Shown: one piece after another, positions 34,516 through 43,453 of the stretch
Numbering within the stretch: the stretch's first letter is position 1
Layout of the letters: each line of letters opens with the position of its first letter
Assembly: GCF_009915765.1 (NCBI RefSeq)
Contig: NZ_JAABLQ010000004.1
Coordinates: 1 to 64,000 of the forward strand
DNA length: 64,000 nucleotides
Reading direction: 5' to 3'
From: Pannonibacter sp. XCT-53
Lineage (GTDB): Bacteria; Pseudomonadota; Alphaproteobacteria; Rhizobiales; Stappiaceae
Notes under the pieces: generated by a model
Seen by the model: the letters and a program-made list of their open reading frames with translations, nothing else
Told to the model about the DNA's origin: nothing
Database searches by the model: none
Translations under genes and position numbers: made by a program

Positions 34516-34701
34516 TCAGACGTCGTCTTTGACCTGCAGGATCTGACGGCCCCGGTACATGCCGGTCTTGAGGTCGACGTGATGCGGGCGGCGCAGTTCG
34601 CCCGAATCCTTGTCCTCGACGTAAGTCGGCTGCTTCAGGGCGTCCGCGGAACGGCGAAAACCGCGCTTCATGCGCGAGGTTTTTCTCTTCGGAACGGCCA
34701 T
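34516..34701 (-). CDS. rpmF: 50S ribosomal protein L32
   Basis: This 61-residue protein starts MAVPKRKTSRMKRGFRRSAD and contains LRRPHHVDLKTGMYRGRQIL. The alphaproteobacterial type lacks zinc-binding cysteines, as here. ATG 34701 is chosen over a longer frame to 34767. Confidence 0.96.
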   Translation of the reverse strand: MAVPKRKTSRMKRGFRRSADALKQPTYVEDKDSGELRRPHHVDLKTGMYRGRQILQVKDDV

Positions 34702-34846
34702 GTTCTTGTTCTCCGTAGTCCATAGTCCACGCGGCCCGGACCGGGTTTGCCCGGGGCGTGGCACCACGCAGCGTGTCGGAATGGTGGGGCTTATACAGGC
34801 AATGTCCGGGATTTGCCAGAGGAAAGCCGAATTTTTCTTTTGCCCC

Positions 34847-35623
34847 TTAAGGACGGGTGAGCACGCAGGAGAAAATGTCTCCGGCCTGGGTGACCCGGCT
34901 CTGGTTGGTGCTGGCGAGACGGGCGTGGCCGCGGCCCGGCTTGGCCGGATTGCGCAGGATCGGGTTGGGCAGCGCGGTGGCCAGACGGGCCGCCTCCGCC
35001 GTCGTGAGCGCCGCCGCCGGCTTGCCGAACCAGGCCTGCGCGGCGGCCTCCGCGCCGAAGATGCCCTCGCCCCATTCGGCGATGTTGAGATAGAGCTCCA
35101 TGATCCGGCGCTTGCTCAGCATGGCATCCAGCATCAGCGCGAGCGGCAGCTCCATGCCCTTGCGGACGAAGCTCCGGTCGCCCCAGAGAAACAGGTTCTT
35201 GGCCAGCTGCATGGTGATCGTGCTTGCCCCGCGCGCCTCCTTGCCGGCGTTCAGGCGCTCGATCTGTCCTTCGAGGGCCTCCCAGTCGACGCCGTTGTGG
35301 CTGCAGAAGCCACTGTCCTCCGAGGTGATCACCGCCCGCACCAGATTGGGCGAGATCTCGTCGAGCGTGCGCCACTGCCGGTCGACCCACAGGCCCTGGA
35401 CCGTGCGTCCGAGCATCAGCGTGCTGACCGGCGGGATGAGCATGTACAGGACCGTGAGCACCGGCGGGGCGAGGACCAGCGCCAGCAGCGTGATCATCAC
35501 GGCGCGGGCGATGCGGCGGCCGAGGCCCCTGCGCGGGCGCCGGGCCGTCACCGGGGCCACCTCTTCGGCGTTCGTGTCGTCGGGGTGCCGCTGCCCGCCG
35601 TTGTCCGCCACCGGTTCAAGCAT
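34847..35623 (-). CDS. mtgA: Monofunctional biosynthetic peptidoglycan transglycosylase
   Basis: MtgA is a GT51 enzyme that polymerises glycan strands from lipid II at the inner membrane. The 258-residue protein has one N-terminal membrane anchor (about 40-65, ITLLALVLAPPVLTVLYMLI). The catalytic Glu lies in ITSEDSGFCSHNGVDW, and GASTITMQLAKNLFLW and LELYLN-like MELYLNIAEWGEGIFG follow. rpmF lies downstream on the same strand; ispA is divergent upstream. Confidence 0.93.
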   Translation of the reverse strand: MLEPVADNGGQRHPDDTNAEEVAPVTARRPRRGLGRRIARAVMITLLALVLAPPVLTVLYMLIPPVSTLMLGRTVQGLWVDRQWRTLDEISPNLVRAVITSEDSGFCSHNGVDWEALEGQIERLNAGKEARGASTITMQLAKNLFLWGDRSFVRKGMELPLALMLDAMLSKRRIMELYLNIAEWGEGIFGAEAAAQAWFGKPAAALTTAEAARLATALPNPILRNPAKPGRGHARLASTNQSRVTQAGDIFSCVLTRP

Positions 35624-35841
35624 CGCCCTGTCGGAAACCTTTCTTCTGACGCACCGGATGCCTTGCCGGTTGCGAGGCCTGTCAGCCTTCTACATGCGCC
35701 TGCCGGTTGCGTCAAAGCGCCGCCGCGGACCTGTCGTGCCAAGAGGCTTGACGGGCGTGTGAAAACCGGACACCCAAGGCGGCGATTGCGGTCTGGCGTC
35801 ATCGGCGGCAGGCCGGTTTGGGGATCCGGATGGGGTAGGGC

Positions 35842-36744
35842 ATGAGCTGGCTTGACGAGGCGCTGCGCGACATGACGCAGCGCATGGATGTTGCGATCCG
35901 CGCTGCCCTGTCGCCCGAGCCCCGCGCGGGCGAGCTGATGCGGCCGGAGCGGCTGCTGGCGGCCATGCAGCACGGAACCCTGAATGGCGGCAAGCGCCTG
36001 CGCCCGCTGTTGATGTCGGAATGCGCCGCGGCTTTCGGCCGTGCGGATGACGGGGTGCTTGTGGCCGCAGCGGCGCTCGAGTGCCTGCACAGCTATTCGC
36101 TCGTCCATGATGACCTGCCGGCCATGGATGACGATGACCTGCGCCGCGGCCAGCCGACCGTGCACAAGGCCTTCGACGAAGCGACGGCGATCCTGGCGGG
36201 CGACAGCCTGCTGACGCTGGCCTTTGACCTGATCGCGGAGCCCTCGGTTCACCCGGATGCGGCCGTGCGGCTGCGCCTTTCGCAGGATCTGGCCCGGGCG
36301 GCCGGCGTCGGCGGCATGGCGGGTGGACAGATGCTGGACCTGCAGGCCGAGCACAGGACGCTCGGCGAGGAAGAGATCCGGACCCTGCAGGCGATGAAGA
36401 CGGGGGCGCTGCTGCGCTATGCCTGCGAGGCCGGCGCGCGGCTGGGCAACGCCAGCCCGGAGGACGTCGCGCGGCTGCGCCGCTACGGCGAGGTGATCGG
36501 TCTCGCCTTCCAGCTGGCCGATGATCTTCTCGATCTGGAGGCGACGCCCGAGGTCATGGGCAAGGCCACCGGCAAGGATGCCGAGGCCGGCAAGGCCACG
36601 CTGGTCAGCCTCTACGGGGCGGACCGGACGCGCCAGATCCTCGCTGGTCTGGTCGAGGAGGCGACCACGCTGGTCGCCGGGCTCGGGCCTGCCGGCGAGC
36701 GGCTGGCGGGCATTGCTGCGTTTGTCGCCTTCCGCTCGCATTGA
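35842..36744 (+). CDS. ispA: Polyprenyl (farnesyl/geranyl) diphosphate synthase
   Basis: This 300-residue isoprenoid chain elongase joins IPP and DMAPP. The first aspartate-rich motif is in VHDDLPAMDDDDLRRG and the second is QLADDLLDLE, with GGKRLRPLL before and KTGALLRYACEAGA between. The length and motif spacing fit IspA. The frame ends just before the convergent GGDEF/EAL gene. Confidence 0.92.
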   Translation: MSWLDEALRDMTQRMDVAIRAALSPEPRAGELMRPERLLAAMQHGTLNGGKRLRPLLMSECAAAFGRADDGVLVAAAALECLHSYSLVHDDLPAMDDDDLRRGQPTVHKAFDEATAILAGDSLLTLAFDLIAEPSVHPDAAVRLRLSQDLARAAGVGGMAGGQMLDLQAEHRTLGEEEIRTLQAMKTGALLRYACEAGARLGNASPEDVARLRRYGEVIGLAFQLADDLLDLEATPEVMGKATGKDAEAGKATLVSLYGADRTRQILAGLVEEATTLVAGLGPAGERLAGIAAFVAFRSH

Positions 36745-36766
36745 GACGGGCCGGGACGAACGGAGA

Positions 36767-38809
36767 TCAGCCGGTCACGGCCTGCACCCGGTCCGCTTCG
36801 CTCTGGGCCGTGGCCTCGGCCGGTGTCGATGCGCCGGGCGAGGACAGGTCGGACAGCTGGTTGACCGTGACCAGGAATTCCTTCAGCAGGCTGGCCGGGA
36901 TCTCGATGTCGGCCATCGGCTTGCCCACCAGATAGCCCTGCAGCCGGTCGCAGGCCACCGCCTCGAGCGCCCGCGCCTGGAACACCGTCTCCACGCCTTC
37001 GATGGTCACCTGCATGTTGAGGGCATGGCCGAGCGCCACCGTGGCGGAGAGGATCTTCTGGATGGCTTCGGCAGACTCCGCGTAGCCGGCCATGAAGCTG
37101 CGGTCGATCTTGATCTTGTCGAAGGGGAAGCGCCAGAGGTAGCTCAGGCTGGAGTAGCCGCTGCCGAAGTCGTCCATGACGACGCTGACGCCGAGTGCCT
37201 TCAGCTCCTTGAGCTGCGCCAGCACGTTGTCGCTGTGCTTCAGCAGCAGGTGCTCGGTGATCTCCAGCTCCAGACGGTTCGGGGTCAGCCCTGTCTCCGC
37301 AAGGATCTGTGCAAGCAGCTGGGGCAGCTTGCCGGTCTCGAACTGCGACGGTGACAGGTTGACCGCGATCGAGATCGTGTCCGGCCAGTTGGTCGCCGCC
37401 TCGCAGGCCTTGCGCAGGACCCATTCGCCGATCTGCGGCAGAAGACCCAGCCGCTCCGCCAGGGGCAGGAAGTCGTTGGGCGGAATCAGGCCGCCCTGGC
37501 CGTCCGGCAGGCGCAGCAGCGCCTCGAAGCCGACGACCCTGGCGTCGGCAACGCTCATGATCGGCTGGAAGAACAGGGCGAAGTCGTCCTCCCGGGCCGC
37601 CTGGCGCAGACGGCGCTCCAGCTGCCGGCGCTTCTGCATGTCGTCTTCCATCGTGTCGCGGAAGGCGCTGTGGCTGTTGCCGCCCGCGCCCTTTGCAAAG
37701 AGCAGGGCGATACCGGCCTTGTGCACCAGCTCGCGCGCCGTCTCCGCATCGGACGGCGACATGGCCGACCCGAGGCTGATCGTCAGACGGACCTCGCGGT
37801 CGTCGAGAATGTAGGGTTCGGACAGCCGCCGGATCAGCCGCGCGGCCAGCGCCTCGGCCTGTTGCGGCGTGGCGATGCCGCACTGGGTGACCAGCAGCTC
37901 GTCGCTGCCCAGCCGGCCGACGAAGTCATAGGGACGGATCATCTCGCGGGTGCGGATCGCGACAAGCCGGATCAGCGCATCGCTCAGGTCCGGGCCGAGT
38001 TCCTCCGACAGGCCCTTGAAGCCGTCGATGTCGATGTGATGCAGCGCCAGGATCGACGTGCCGCCAGCCGGGCGGCCGATGCGCTTGTCCAGGCGCTGCA
38101 GGAAGGCCGCGCGGTTGAGCAGGCCGGTGACGCTGTCGTGTTCGGCCAGGAAGTTGGCGCGCGCGTCGCTCAGGGTCTTGGCCCTCGCGAGGTGGCGCAG
38201 CGCAACGAAGGGCGCCACGATGAGCACGAGGAGCAGCAGGCTGATGCCGATCCCCGCGAGCGTCAGCTCGCGCCGGAACATGGCCGCCGTCTCCGCTTCG
38301 TCGACATAGGCTTCAACGACGGCGATGATCTCGCCGTTTTCCAGGATCGGCAGATAAGTGGAGGCATAGACAGCCGGCCGGCCTTCCGGCCGCCCGTCCT
38401 TGACGACCGTGTAGGGCTTGCCGGTGGCGATCACCTTCGCGGCCTTGGAATTGTGCTCGGCCAGCGTTTCTTCGGTGGTGCTGACGATGCCGTTCCGGTC
38501 GGAAATCAGCCGGGCGGTGCCCTCCCGGTCGAAGATCTTGAACCGGAAGACCTTGCCCATGCCTTCGGCCATCTCGATCATGTCGAGGGACTCAAGCGAG
38601 GGCGGAGCGCCGTTGGCAATCGCCTTCAGGTCCGGCAGGTGGTCCGCAAGCGTGTGGGCCCACAGCCTCGAGTGCGCTTCCGCATCCTTTGCGATCCAGT
38701 GGTTGACCGCAAGCCCGGTCAGGAAGAACGCTCCGAACAGGAAGGCCATGGCGCCGAACGCCATGCCGACCCAAAGCCGGTTGTCCTTGTGCCACCCATA
38801 AATCTGCAT
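36767..38809 (-). CDS. Membrane GGDEF-EAL protein (c-di-GMP turnover)
   Basis: This 680-residue protein has an N-terminal membrane segment (about 15-40), a periplasmic domain of ~150 residues, a second membrane segment (LAGIGISLLLLVLIVAPFVAL), then GGDEF and EAL domains. In the GGDEF site GRLGSDELLV the motif reads GSDEL, so cyclase activity is doubtful. The EAL domain keeps VVGFEALLRLP, VNLSPSQF, LEITEHLL, MDDFGSGYSS, KIDRSF and IEGVET, so phosphodiesterase activity is expected. The PilZ chemoreceptor at 16645 is a possible c-di-GMP effector in the same cell. Confidence 0.9.
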   Translation of the reverse strand: MQIYGWHKDNRLWVGMAFGAMAFLFGAFFLTGLAVNHWIAKDAEAHSRLWAHTLADHLPDLKAIANGAPPSLESLDMIEMAEGMGKVFRFKIFDREGTARLISDRNGIVSTTEETLAEHNSKAAKVIATGKPYTVVKDGRPEGRPAVYASTYLPILENGEIIAVVEAYVDEAETAAMFRRELTLAGIGISLLLLVLIVAPFVALRHLARAKTLSDARANFLAEHDSVTGLLNRAAFLQRLDKRIGRPAGGTSILALHHIDIDGFKGLSEELGPDLSDALIRLVAIRTREMIRPYDFVGRLGSDELLVTQCGIATPQQAEALAARLIRRLSEPYILDDREVRLTISLGSAMSPSDAETARELVHKAGIALLFAKGAGGNSHSAFRDTMEDDMQKRRQLERRLRQAAREDDFALFFQPIMSVADARVVGFEALLRLPDGQGGLIPPNDFLPLAERLGLLPQIGEWVLRKACEAATNWPDTISIAVNLSPSQFETGKLPQLLAQILAETGLTPNRLELEITEHLLLKHSDNVLAQLKELKALGVSVVMDDFGSGYSSLSYLWRFPFDKIKIDRSFMAGYAESAEAIQKILSATVALGHALNMQVTIEGVETVFQARALEAVACDRLQGYLVGKPMADIEIPASLLKEFLVTVNQLSDLSSPGASTPAEATAQSEADRVQAVTG

Positions 38810-38909
38810 GTCATCCCTCGCGTGTTGCGAGGATCCTTGCAGCAGACTCCCTAAGACATTCTATTCGGACGCTGGGGCATCCGGCGCTATGAATAAGAAA
38901 CGGTTACTG

Positions 38910-39827
38910 TCAGACCTTCTGGCGGCCGAAGTCCGGGGCAGCGGTTTCCTGTCCGGCCTCGATGATCGACCGGCGGATACCACGCGTGCGTGTAAAGAGA
39001 TCAAACAACGCCTGACCATCGCCCCAGCGGATCGCCCGCTGCAGCGCCGCCAGATCCTCCGAGAACCGGGCCAGCATCTCCAGGATCGCCTCCTTGTTGT
39101 GCAGGCAGACGTCGCGCCACATGGTGGGATCGGACGCGGCGAGGCGGGTAAAGTCGCGGAAGCCGGAAGCCGAATACTTGATGACTTCCGACTTGGTGAC
39201 CGTCTCCAGGTCATCGGCGGTGCCGACGATGTTGTAGGCGATGATGTGCGGCAGGTGCGAGACGATCGCCAGCACCAGATCATGGTGCTGCGGATCCATC
39301 ACGTCGACATTCGAGCCGCAGTCGCGCCAGAAGGCCGCGAGCCGTTCGATCGCCTCCGGATCGGTGCCCTCGGTCGGGGTCAGGATGCACCAGCGGTTCT
39401 GGAACAGCGATGCAAAGCCCGCGTCCGGGCCGGAGTGCTCGGTGCCCGCGATCGGGTGACCGGGGATGAAATGCACGCCGGCCGGCACGTGCGGTGCCAT
39501 CTGGGCCACGACGGAGGCCTTGGTCGAGCCCACGTCGGTCAGGATCGCGCCCGGCTTCAGATGCGGCGCGATGGCCTGTGCCACGGCCTCGCTGGCGCCG
39601 ACCGGGACGCTGACGATGACGAGATCCGCGCCCTCGACCGCTTCGCCTGCATCGGCGCAATATCGGTCGCCCAGCCCCAGCTCCGCAGCCCGGGCCAGTG
39701 TGGCCGGCGAGCGGGTCGAGATGACGATGTCCCGGGCCAGCCCCTTGTCGCGGATCACGCGGGCGAGGGACGAGCCGATCAGGCCGATGCCGATGAGGGC
39801 GATGCGTTCAAAATGGGCGCTGGGCAT
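38910..39827 (-). CDS. tyrC: Prephenate/arogenate dehydrogenase
   Basis: This enzyme oxidises prephenate (or arogenate) in tyrosine synthesis. The 305-residue protein has an N-terminal Rossmann motif IALIGIGLIGSSLARVIRD, the catalytic-region GVHFIPGHPIAGTEHSG, and the helical dimerisation domain (LVLAIVSHLPHIIAY, SGFRDFTRLAASDPTMWRD). It is the last of three minus-strand genes after chorismate mutase and hisC; NAD versus NADP use cannot be read here. Confidence 0.93.
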   Translation of the reverse strand: MPSAHFERIALIGIGLIGSSLARVIRDKGLARDIVISTRSPATLARAAELGLGDRYCADAGEAVEGADLVIVSVPVGASEAVAQAIAPHLKPGAILTDVGSTKASVVAQMAPHVPAGVHFIPGHPIAGTEHSGPDAGFASLFQNRWCILTPTEGTDPEAIERLAAFWRDCGSNVDVMDPQHHDLVLAIVSHLPHIIAYNIVGTADDLETVTKSEVIKYSASGFRDFTRLAASDPTMWRDVCLHNKEAILEMLARFSEDLAALQRAIRWGDGQALFDLFTRTRGIRRSIIEAGQETAAPDFGRQKV

Positions 39828-39956
39828 GGTTCTGTCTTGAAGGCTTGCCGGGTCCGGCAGGGATGTCCTGCCGGCCGGCGGTCTGGATCCGGCTGCGAGC
39901 CGGGACGAGGGCGGCGGGACCCGGGACGGGCCCGTCCTGCCCGGCTCTGCCGGTGT

Positions 39957-41063
39957 TTACTGGCGCATGAAATCGGCGATGGCGGCGACGACCTTGCGGT
40001 TCGCTTCCTCGGTGCCGATGGTCAGGCGCAGGGCCCCGGGGAGGCCGTAGTTCGCCACCGCGCGCAGGATGAAGCCGCGGCCGGACAGATAGGCATCCGC
40101 ATCCTTCGCCCGCTTGCCGTCCACGTCCGGGAAATGCACGAGAACGAAGTTGCCGACGCTCGGGGTCACCTTGAGGCCAAGCTGTTCCAGCTCGCCGGTC
40201 ACCCACGGCAGCCAGGTGTCGTTGTGGGCGATGGCGCGCTCGACGAAGTCGCGGTCCCGGATCGCCGCGATGCCGGCGGCCATGGCCGGGCCGGACACGT
40301 TGAACGGACCACGGATCCGGTTCATGGCGTCGATCATCTCGGCCGGGCCGAAGCACCAGCCAAGCCGCAGGTTCGCCAGACCATGGATCTTGGAGAAGGT
40401 GCGGGTCATGATCACGTTGCTGGAATTGGCCACCAGCTCGAGGCCGCTCTCGTAGTCGTTGCGACGCACATATTCGGCATAGGCCGCGTCGAGCACCAGC
40501 ACAACATGGCCCGGCAGGCCGGCATGCAGGCGGCGAACCTCGTCGAAGGGCAGATAGGTGCCGGTCGGGTTGTTCGGGTTGGCGAGGAAGACGACCTTGG
40601 TGCGCTCGGTCACCAGCGAAAGGATCGCGTCCACATCTGCCGTGAGATTGCGCTCCGGGGCAACGACCGGCCTGGCGCCGGCCGCCCGGATGGCGATCGG
40701 ATAGACGAGGAAGCCGAACTCGGAATAGATCGCCTCGTCGCCCGGGGCGAGATAGGTGTTGGCGATCAGCGACAGGATCTCGTCCGATCCGGCGCCGCAG
40801 ATGATGCGATCGGGGTTAATGCCCGTCACGTCGCCGATGGCCTCGCGCAGCGCGGCCGAGGAGCCGTCCGGGTAGAGTTCCAGCGAGCCGGCGACGCTGG
40901 CCAGGGCAGCCTTGGCCGCCTCGCTGGCGCCGAGCGGTGATTCGTTGGAGGACAGCTTGTAGACCTTGTCGCCGCCGCTGGCCTTGGACTTGCCGGGCAC
41001 GTAGGGGGCGATGTCGAGAATGCCGGCGCGGGGCGTCGGGCGGCTCTTGGCGGTAGTGCTCAT
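39957..41063 (-). CDS. hisC: Histidinol-phosphate / aromatic aminotransferase
   Basis: This is a 368-residue class I/II PLP aminotransferase. It starts with DIAPYVPGKSKASGGDKVYK and has SSNESPLGAS, NPNNPTGTYLP, a DAAYAEYV segment, and the PLP lysine in TRTFSKIHGLANLRLGW. Although HisC by family, its place between chorismate mutase and tyrC suggests it also or mainly serves the transamination step of tyrosine/phenylalanine synthesis, as described for HisC2-type copies. Confidence 0.92.
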   Translation of the reverse strand: MSTTAKSRPTPRAGILDIAPYVPGKSKASGGDKVYKLSSNESPLGASEAAKAALASVAGSLELYPDGSSAALREAIGDVTGINPDRIICGAGSDEILSLIANTYLAPGDEAIYSEFGFLVYPIAIRAAGARPVVAPERNLTADVDAILSLVTERTKVVFLANPNNPTGTYLPFDEVRRLHAGLPGHVVLVLDAAYAEYVRRNDYESGLELVANSSNVIMTRTFSKIHGLANLRLGWCFGPAEMIDAMNRIRGPFNVSGPAMAAGIAAIRDRDFVERAIAHNDTWLPWVTGELEQLGLKVTPSVGNFVLVHFPDVDGKRAKDADAYLSGRGFILRAVANYGLPGALRLTIGTEEANRKVVAAIADFMRQ

Positions 41064-41179
41064 CTCAGATCCTCGTCAGGGTCATGTGGGCTGGCCCGCG
41101 TGTCCCGCGGGTGGCGGCGGCGACCGGCCCGCTGGGGCGGGGCGTTGCCGCTGCACCGGGGATGGTCAGGCCGGCCGGC

Positions 41180-42046
41180 TCAGTCGGCGCCGGTGTCGAA
41201 ATCCTCGTCGCCGTCAGAATCGGTTTCGATGTCGATCGGCGAGGCATAGCCGCCGACCGGTCGGATCACGTCGGGTTCGGCCCCGGCTGCCGCGCACAGC
41301 GCCAGCACGTCGGCCTCGCTCATCTCGCCCGAGGCGGCGAGCAGGGCATCCACCCCGTCGGCGGTGCGGAAGAAGCTCAGCACCTCGATGCCGGTGTTCA
41401 TCAGGCTGCCCGGCAGCAGACCGGTCCAGCGCGCGTCGAACACCCGCGTGTCGGGCTCGCCCGCATTCGGGACCGGACGGCTGATGACCAGCCCGTCAAG
41501 ATCGGCCGGACGCTCGTGGGCCACCAGGAACGGCAGGCGGGCAATGATCTGCGCGCCCTCGAGGCCGAGACCTCGCCACCACGGAATTTCGGACCGTTCG
41601 GTCAGGGCGACGAGCCCGAGGTCGGAATGGGACGCGGCGACCGTGCCCACCACGTCGGAGGCATCGCCCGGGCAGTCCATCTCGACCGAGAAGCCGAAAT
41701 AGAAGCGCGCGAGATCCCGCATGTCGGCGACATCGGCACTGCCGTCGATGAAGACGCGGAAATCACCTTGAAGGCGCGTGCAGGCGGTGATGATCTCGCG
41801 CCAGATATGCTCGACGCTGGTCAGCGGCAAGGTGCCGGCATGACGCTCGACCATGCGGCGCATCATGTCGGCCTCGCGGTCCGGGCGGAACATGACGCCG
41901 TCGGCGCCGCTGGCGCGCTTGGCGGCGACGATGCCGTCGATCACGCGGACGCGCTCCATCAGAAGCCGGTGCAGCTCTGCATCGATCGTGTCGATGCGCT
42001 GGCGCAGGGCGTCGAGGGCCGGGGAGGGGGCCTGGTCGGTGGTCAT
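41180..42046 (-). CDS. Chorismate mutase with C-terminal prephenate dehydratase-like domain
   Basis: The 288-residue protein has an AroQ-type chorismate mutase at the N-terminus (about 8-95): ALDALRQRIDTIDAELHRLL, then the K-R-x-x-G helix (AAKRASG), and VEHIWREIITACTRLQ. The remaining ~180 residues begin FRVFIDGSADVADMRDLAR, which recalls the start of prephenate dehydratase, but no catalytic T-R-F motif is seen. The tail is very acidic (TDSDGDEDFDTGAD). ATG 42046 with aggaagg upstream is chosen over upstream codons. It heads the hisC-tyrC string and is divergent from metX. Confidence 0.85.
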   Translation of the reverse strand: MTTDQAPSPALDALRQRIDTIDAELHRLLMERVRVIDGIVAAKRASGADGVMFRPDREADMMRRMVERHAGTLPLTSVEHIWREIITACTRLQGDFRVFIDGSADVADMRDLARFYFGFSVEMDCPGDASDVVGTVAASHSDLGLVALTERSEIPWWRGLGLEGAQIIARLPFLVAHERPADLDGLVISRPVPNAGEPDTRVFDARWTGLLPGSLMNTGIEVLSFFRTADGVDALLAASGEMSEADVLALCAAAGAEPDVIRPVGGYASPIDIETDSDGDEDFDTGAD

Positions 42047-42135
42047 GACGGGGGTGGACCTTCCTGAAACGCTGTCGTCGCGGCGGATAGTCATAGGAGG
42101 GAGAAACCGGGAAAGCAAAAGAAAACATTGACACC

Positions 42136-42185
42136 GGCGGGGGTGCAACCCTAGCTAACAACCCCTTGAAACGGGTGGTTTGCCT
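42136..42185 (+). promoter_or_regulatory. Structured leader upstream of metX
   Basis: The bases between the divergent promoters and metX can fold: ggggg pairs with ccc/acccc, and acccc with cgggt. Fragments tgcaaccc and gctaac recall parts of the SAM-II riboswitch, which often precedes metX/metA in alphaproteobacteria. The spacing does not match what I know of that aptamer, so I do not assign it. Confidence 0.3.
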
Positions 42186-42223
42186 GAGCCATCCCCCAGA
42201 GCGCAGGGACGTTGCCGCGAGCC

Positions 42224-43453
42224 ATGAGCGACACACCAGTTCAGGACAGTCCGGCGCCGGCCGGGCTCACTCCCGCAGATCTCGAGCAGGCGCAGCGGCG
42301 CGAGATCGACACGCCCAGCAGCCAGGTGATGCGCTTCGGTCCGGCCGACGCGCTGCCGCTCGATGCCGGCGTCACGCTGGCGCCGTGGCAGATCGCCTAT
42401 GAGACCTATGGCACTCTCAACGCCGACCGGTCGAACGCGATCCTGATCTGTCACGCCCTGACCGGCGACCAGTATGTCGCCTCGACCAACCCGGTCACCC
42501 GCAAGCCCGGCTGGTGGACCATGCTGGTCGGTCCGGGCAAGCCCGTCGATACGGACCGGTACTTCGTCATCTGCGCCAACGTGCTGGGCGGCTGCATGGG
42601 AACCACGGGTCCCGCCTCGACCAATCCGGAAACCGGAGCGCCCTATGCGCTGTCCATGCCGGTGGTCACCATCCGCGACATGGTCCGGGCCCAGGCACGG
42701 CTGGTCGAGCATCTCGGCATCGAGACGCTGTTTGCGGTGGTCGGCGGGTCCATGGGCGGCATGCAGGTGCTGCAATGGGCCTCGCTCTATCCGGAGAAGG
42801 TCTTCGCTGCGGTCCCGATCGCCACGGGTGCGCGGCATTCGTCCCAGAACATCGCCTTCCACGAGGTGGGGCGACAGGCGGTCATGGCCGATCCGGACTG
42901 GCTCGGGGGCAACTACATCGCGGCCGGCCGGCGCCCCAGCAAGGGCCTGTCCGTCGCGCGCATGGCGGCGCACATCACCTACATGTCCGATACCTCGCTG
43001 CACCGCAAGTTCGGGCGCAACCTGCAGGACCGCGAGGCACCGACCTTCGGCTTCGATGCGGATTTCCAGATCGAGAGCTATCTGCGCCACCAGGGTCTCA
43101 CCTTCGTCGACCGGTTCGATGCCAATTCCTATCTCTACGTGACCCGGGCGATGGACTACTTCGATCTGGCTGCCGAGCACGGTGGCTCGCTGGCGCGCGC
43201 CTTCCTGCGCACCAGCACGCGCTTCTGCGTCATTTCCTTCACCACGGACTGGCTGTTCCCGACATCCGAGAGCAAGGCGGTGGTGCGCGCGCTCAATGCG
43301 GCGGCAGCCAACGTGTCCTTCGTCGAGGTTCACAGCGACCGGGGGCACGATGCCTTCCTGCTCGATGAACCGGAGATGTTCCGCACGGTCCGCGGTTTCC
43401 TGACCGGTGCCGCCCATGCCCGCGGCATTCCCGCCCCCGGAGGAGCGGCCTGA
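42224..43453 (+). CDS. metX: Homoserine O-acetyltransferase
   Basis: MetX acylates L-homoserine with acetyl-CoA, the entry step to methionine by direct sulfhydrylation. The 409-residue alpha/beta-hydrolase-fold protein has the nucleophile elbow VVGGSMGGMQVLQWA, an upstream ANVLGGCMGTTGP oxyanion region, and the late catalytic Asp and His (FTTDWLFP, VHSDRGHDAFLLDE). ATG 42224 is chosen; the frame also allows a TTG four codons earlier. It overlaps metW by one base. Confidence 0.94.
   Translation: MSDTPVQDSPAPAGLTPADLEQAQRREIDTPSSQVMRFGPADALPLDAGVTLAPWQIAYETYGTLNADRSNAILICHALTGDQYVASTNPVTRKPGWWTMLVGPGKPVDTDRYFVICANVLGGCMGTTGPASTNPETGAPYALSMPVVTIRDMVRAQARLVEHLGIETLFAVVGGSMGGMQVLQWASLYPEKVFAAVPIATGARHSSQNIAFHEVGRQAVMADPDWLGGNYIAAGRRPSKGLSVARMAAHITYMSDTSLHRKFGRNLQDREAPTFGFDADFQIESYLRHQGLTFVDRFDANSYLYVTRAMDYFDLAAEHGGSLARAFLRTSTRFCVISFTTDWLFPTSESKAVVRALNAAAANVSFVEVHSDRGHDAFLLDEPEMFRTVRGFLTGAAHARGIPAPGGAA

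Noticed and set aside
42121..42200. SAM-II riboswitch before metX
   Set aside because: Suggestive fragments are present, but the aptamer order and spacing do not fit; kept only as a structured leader.
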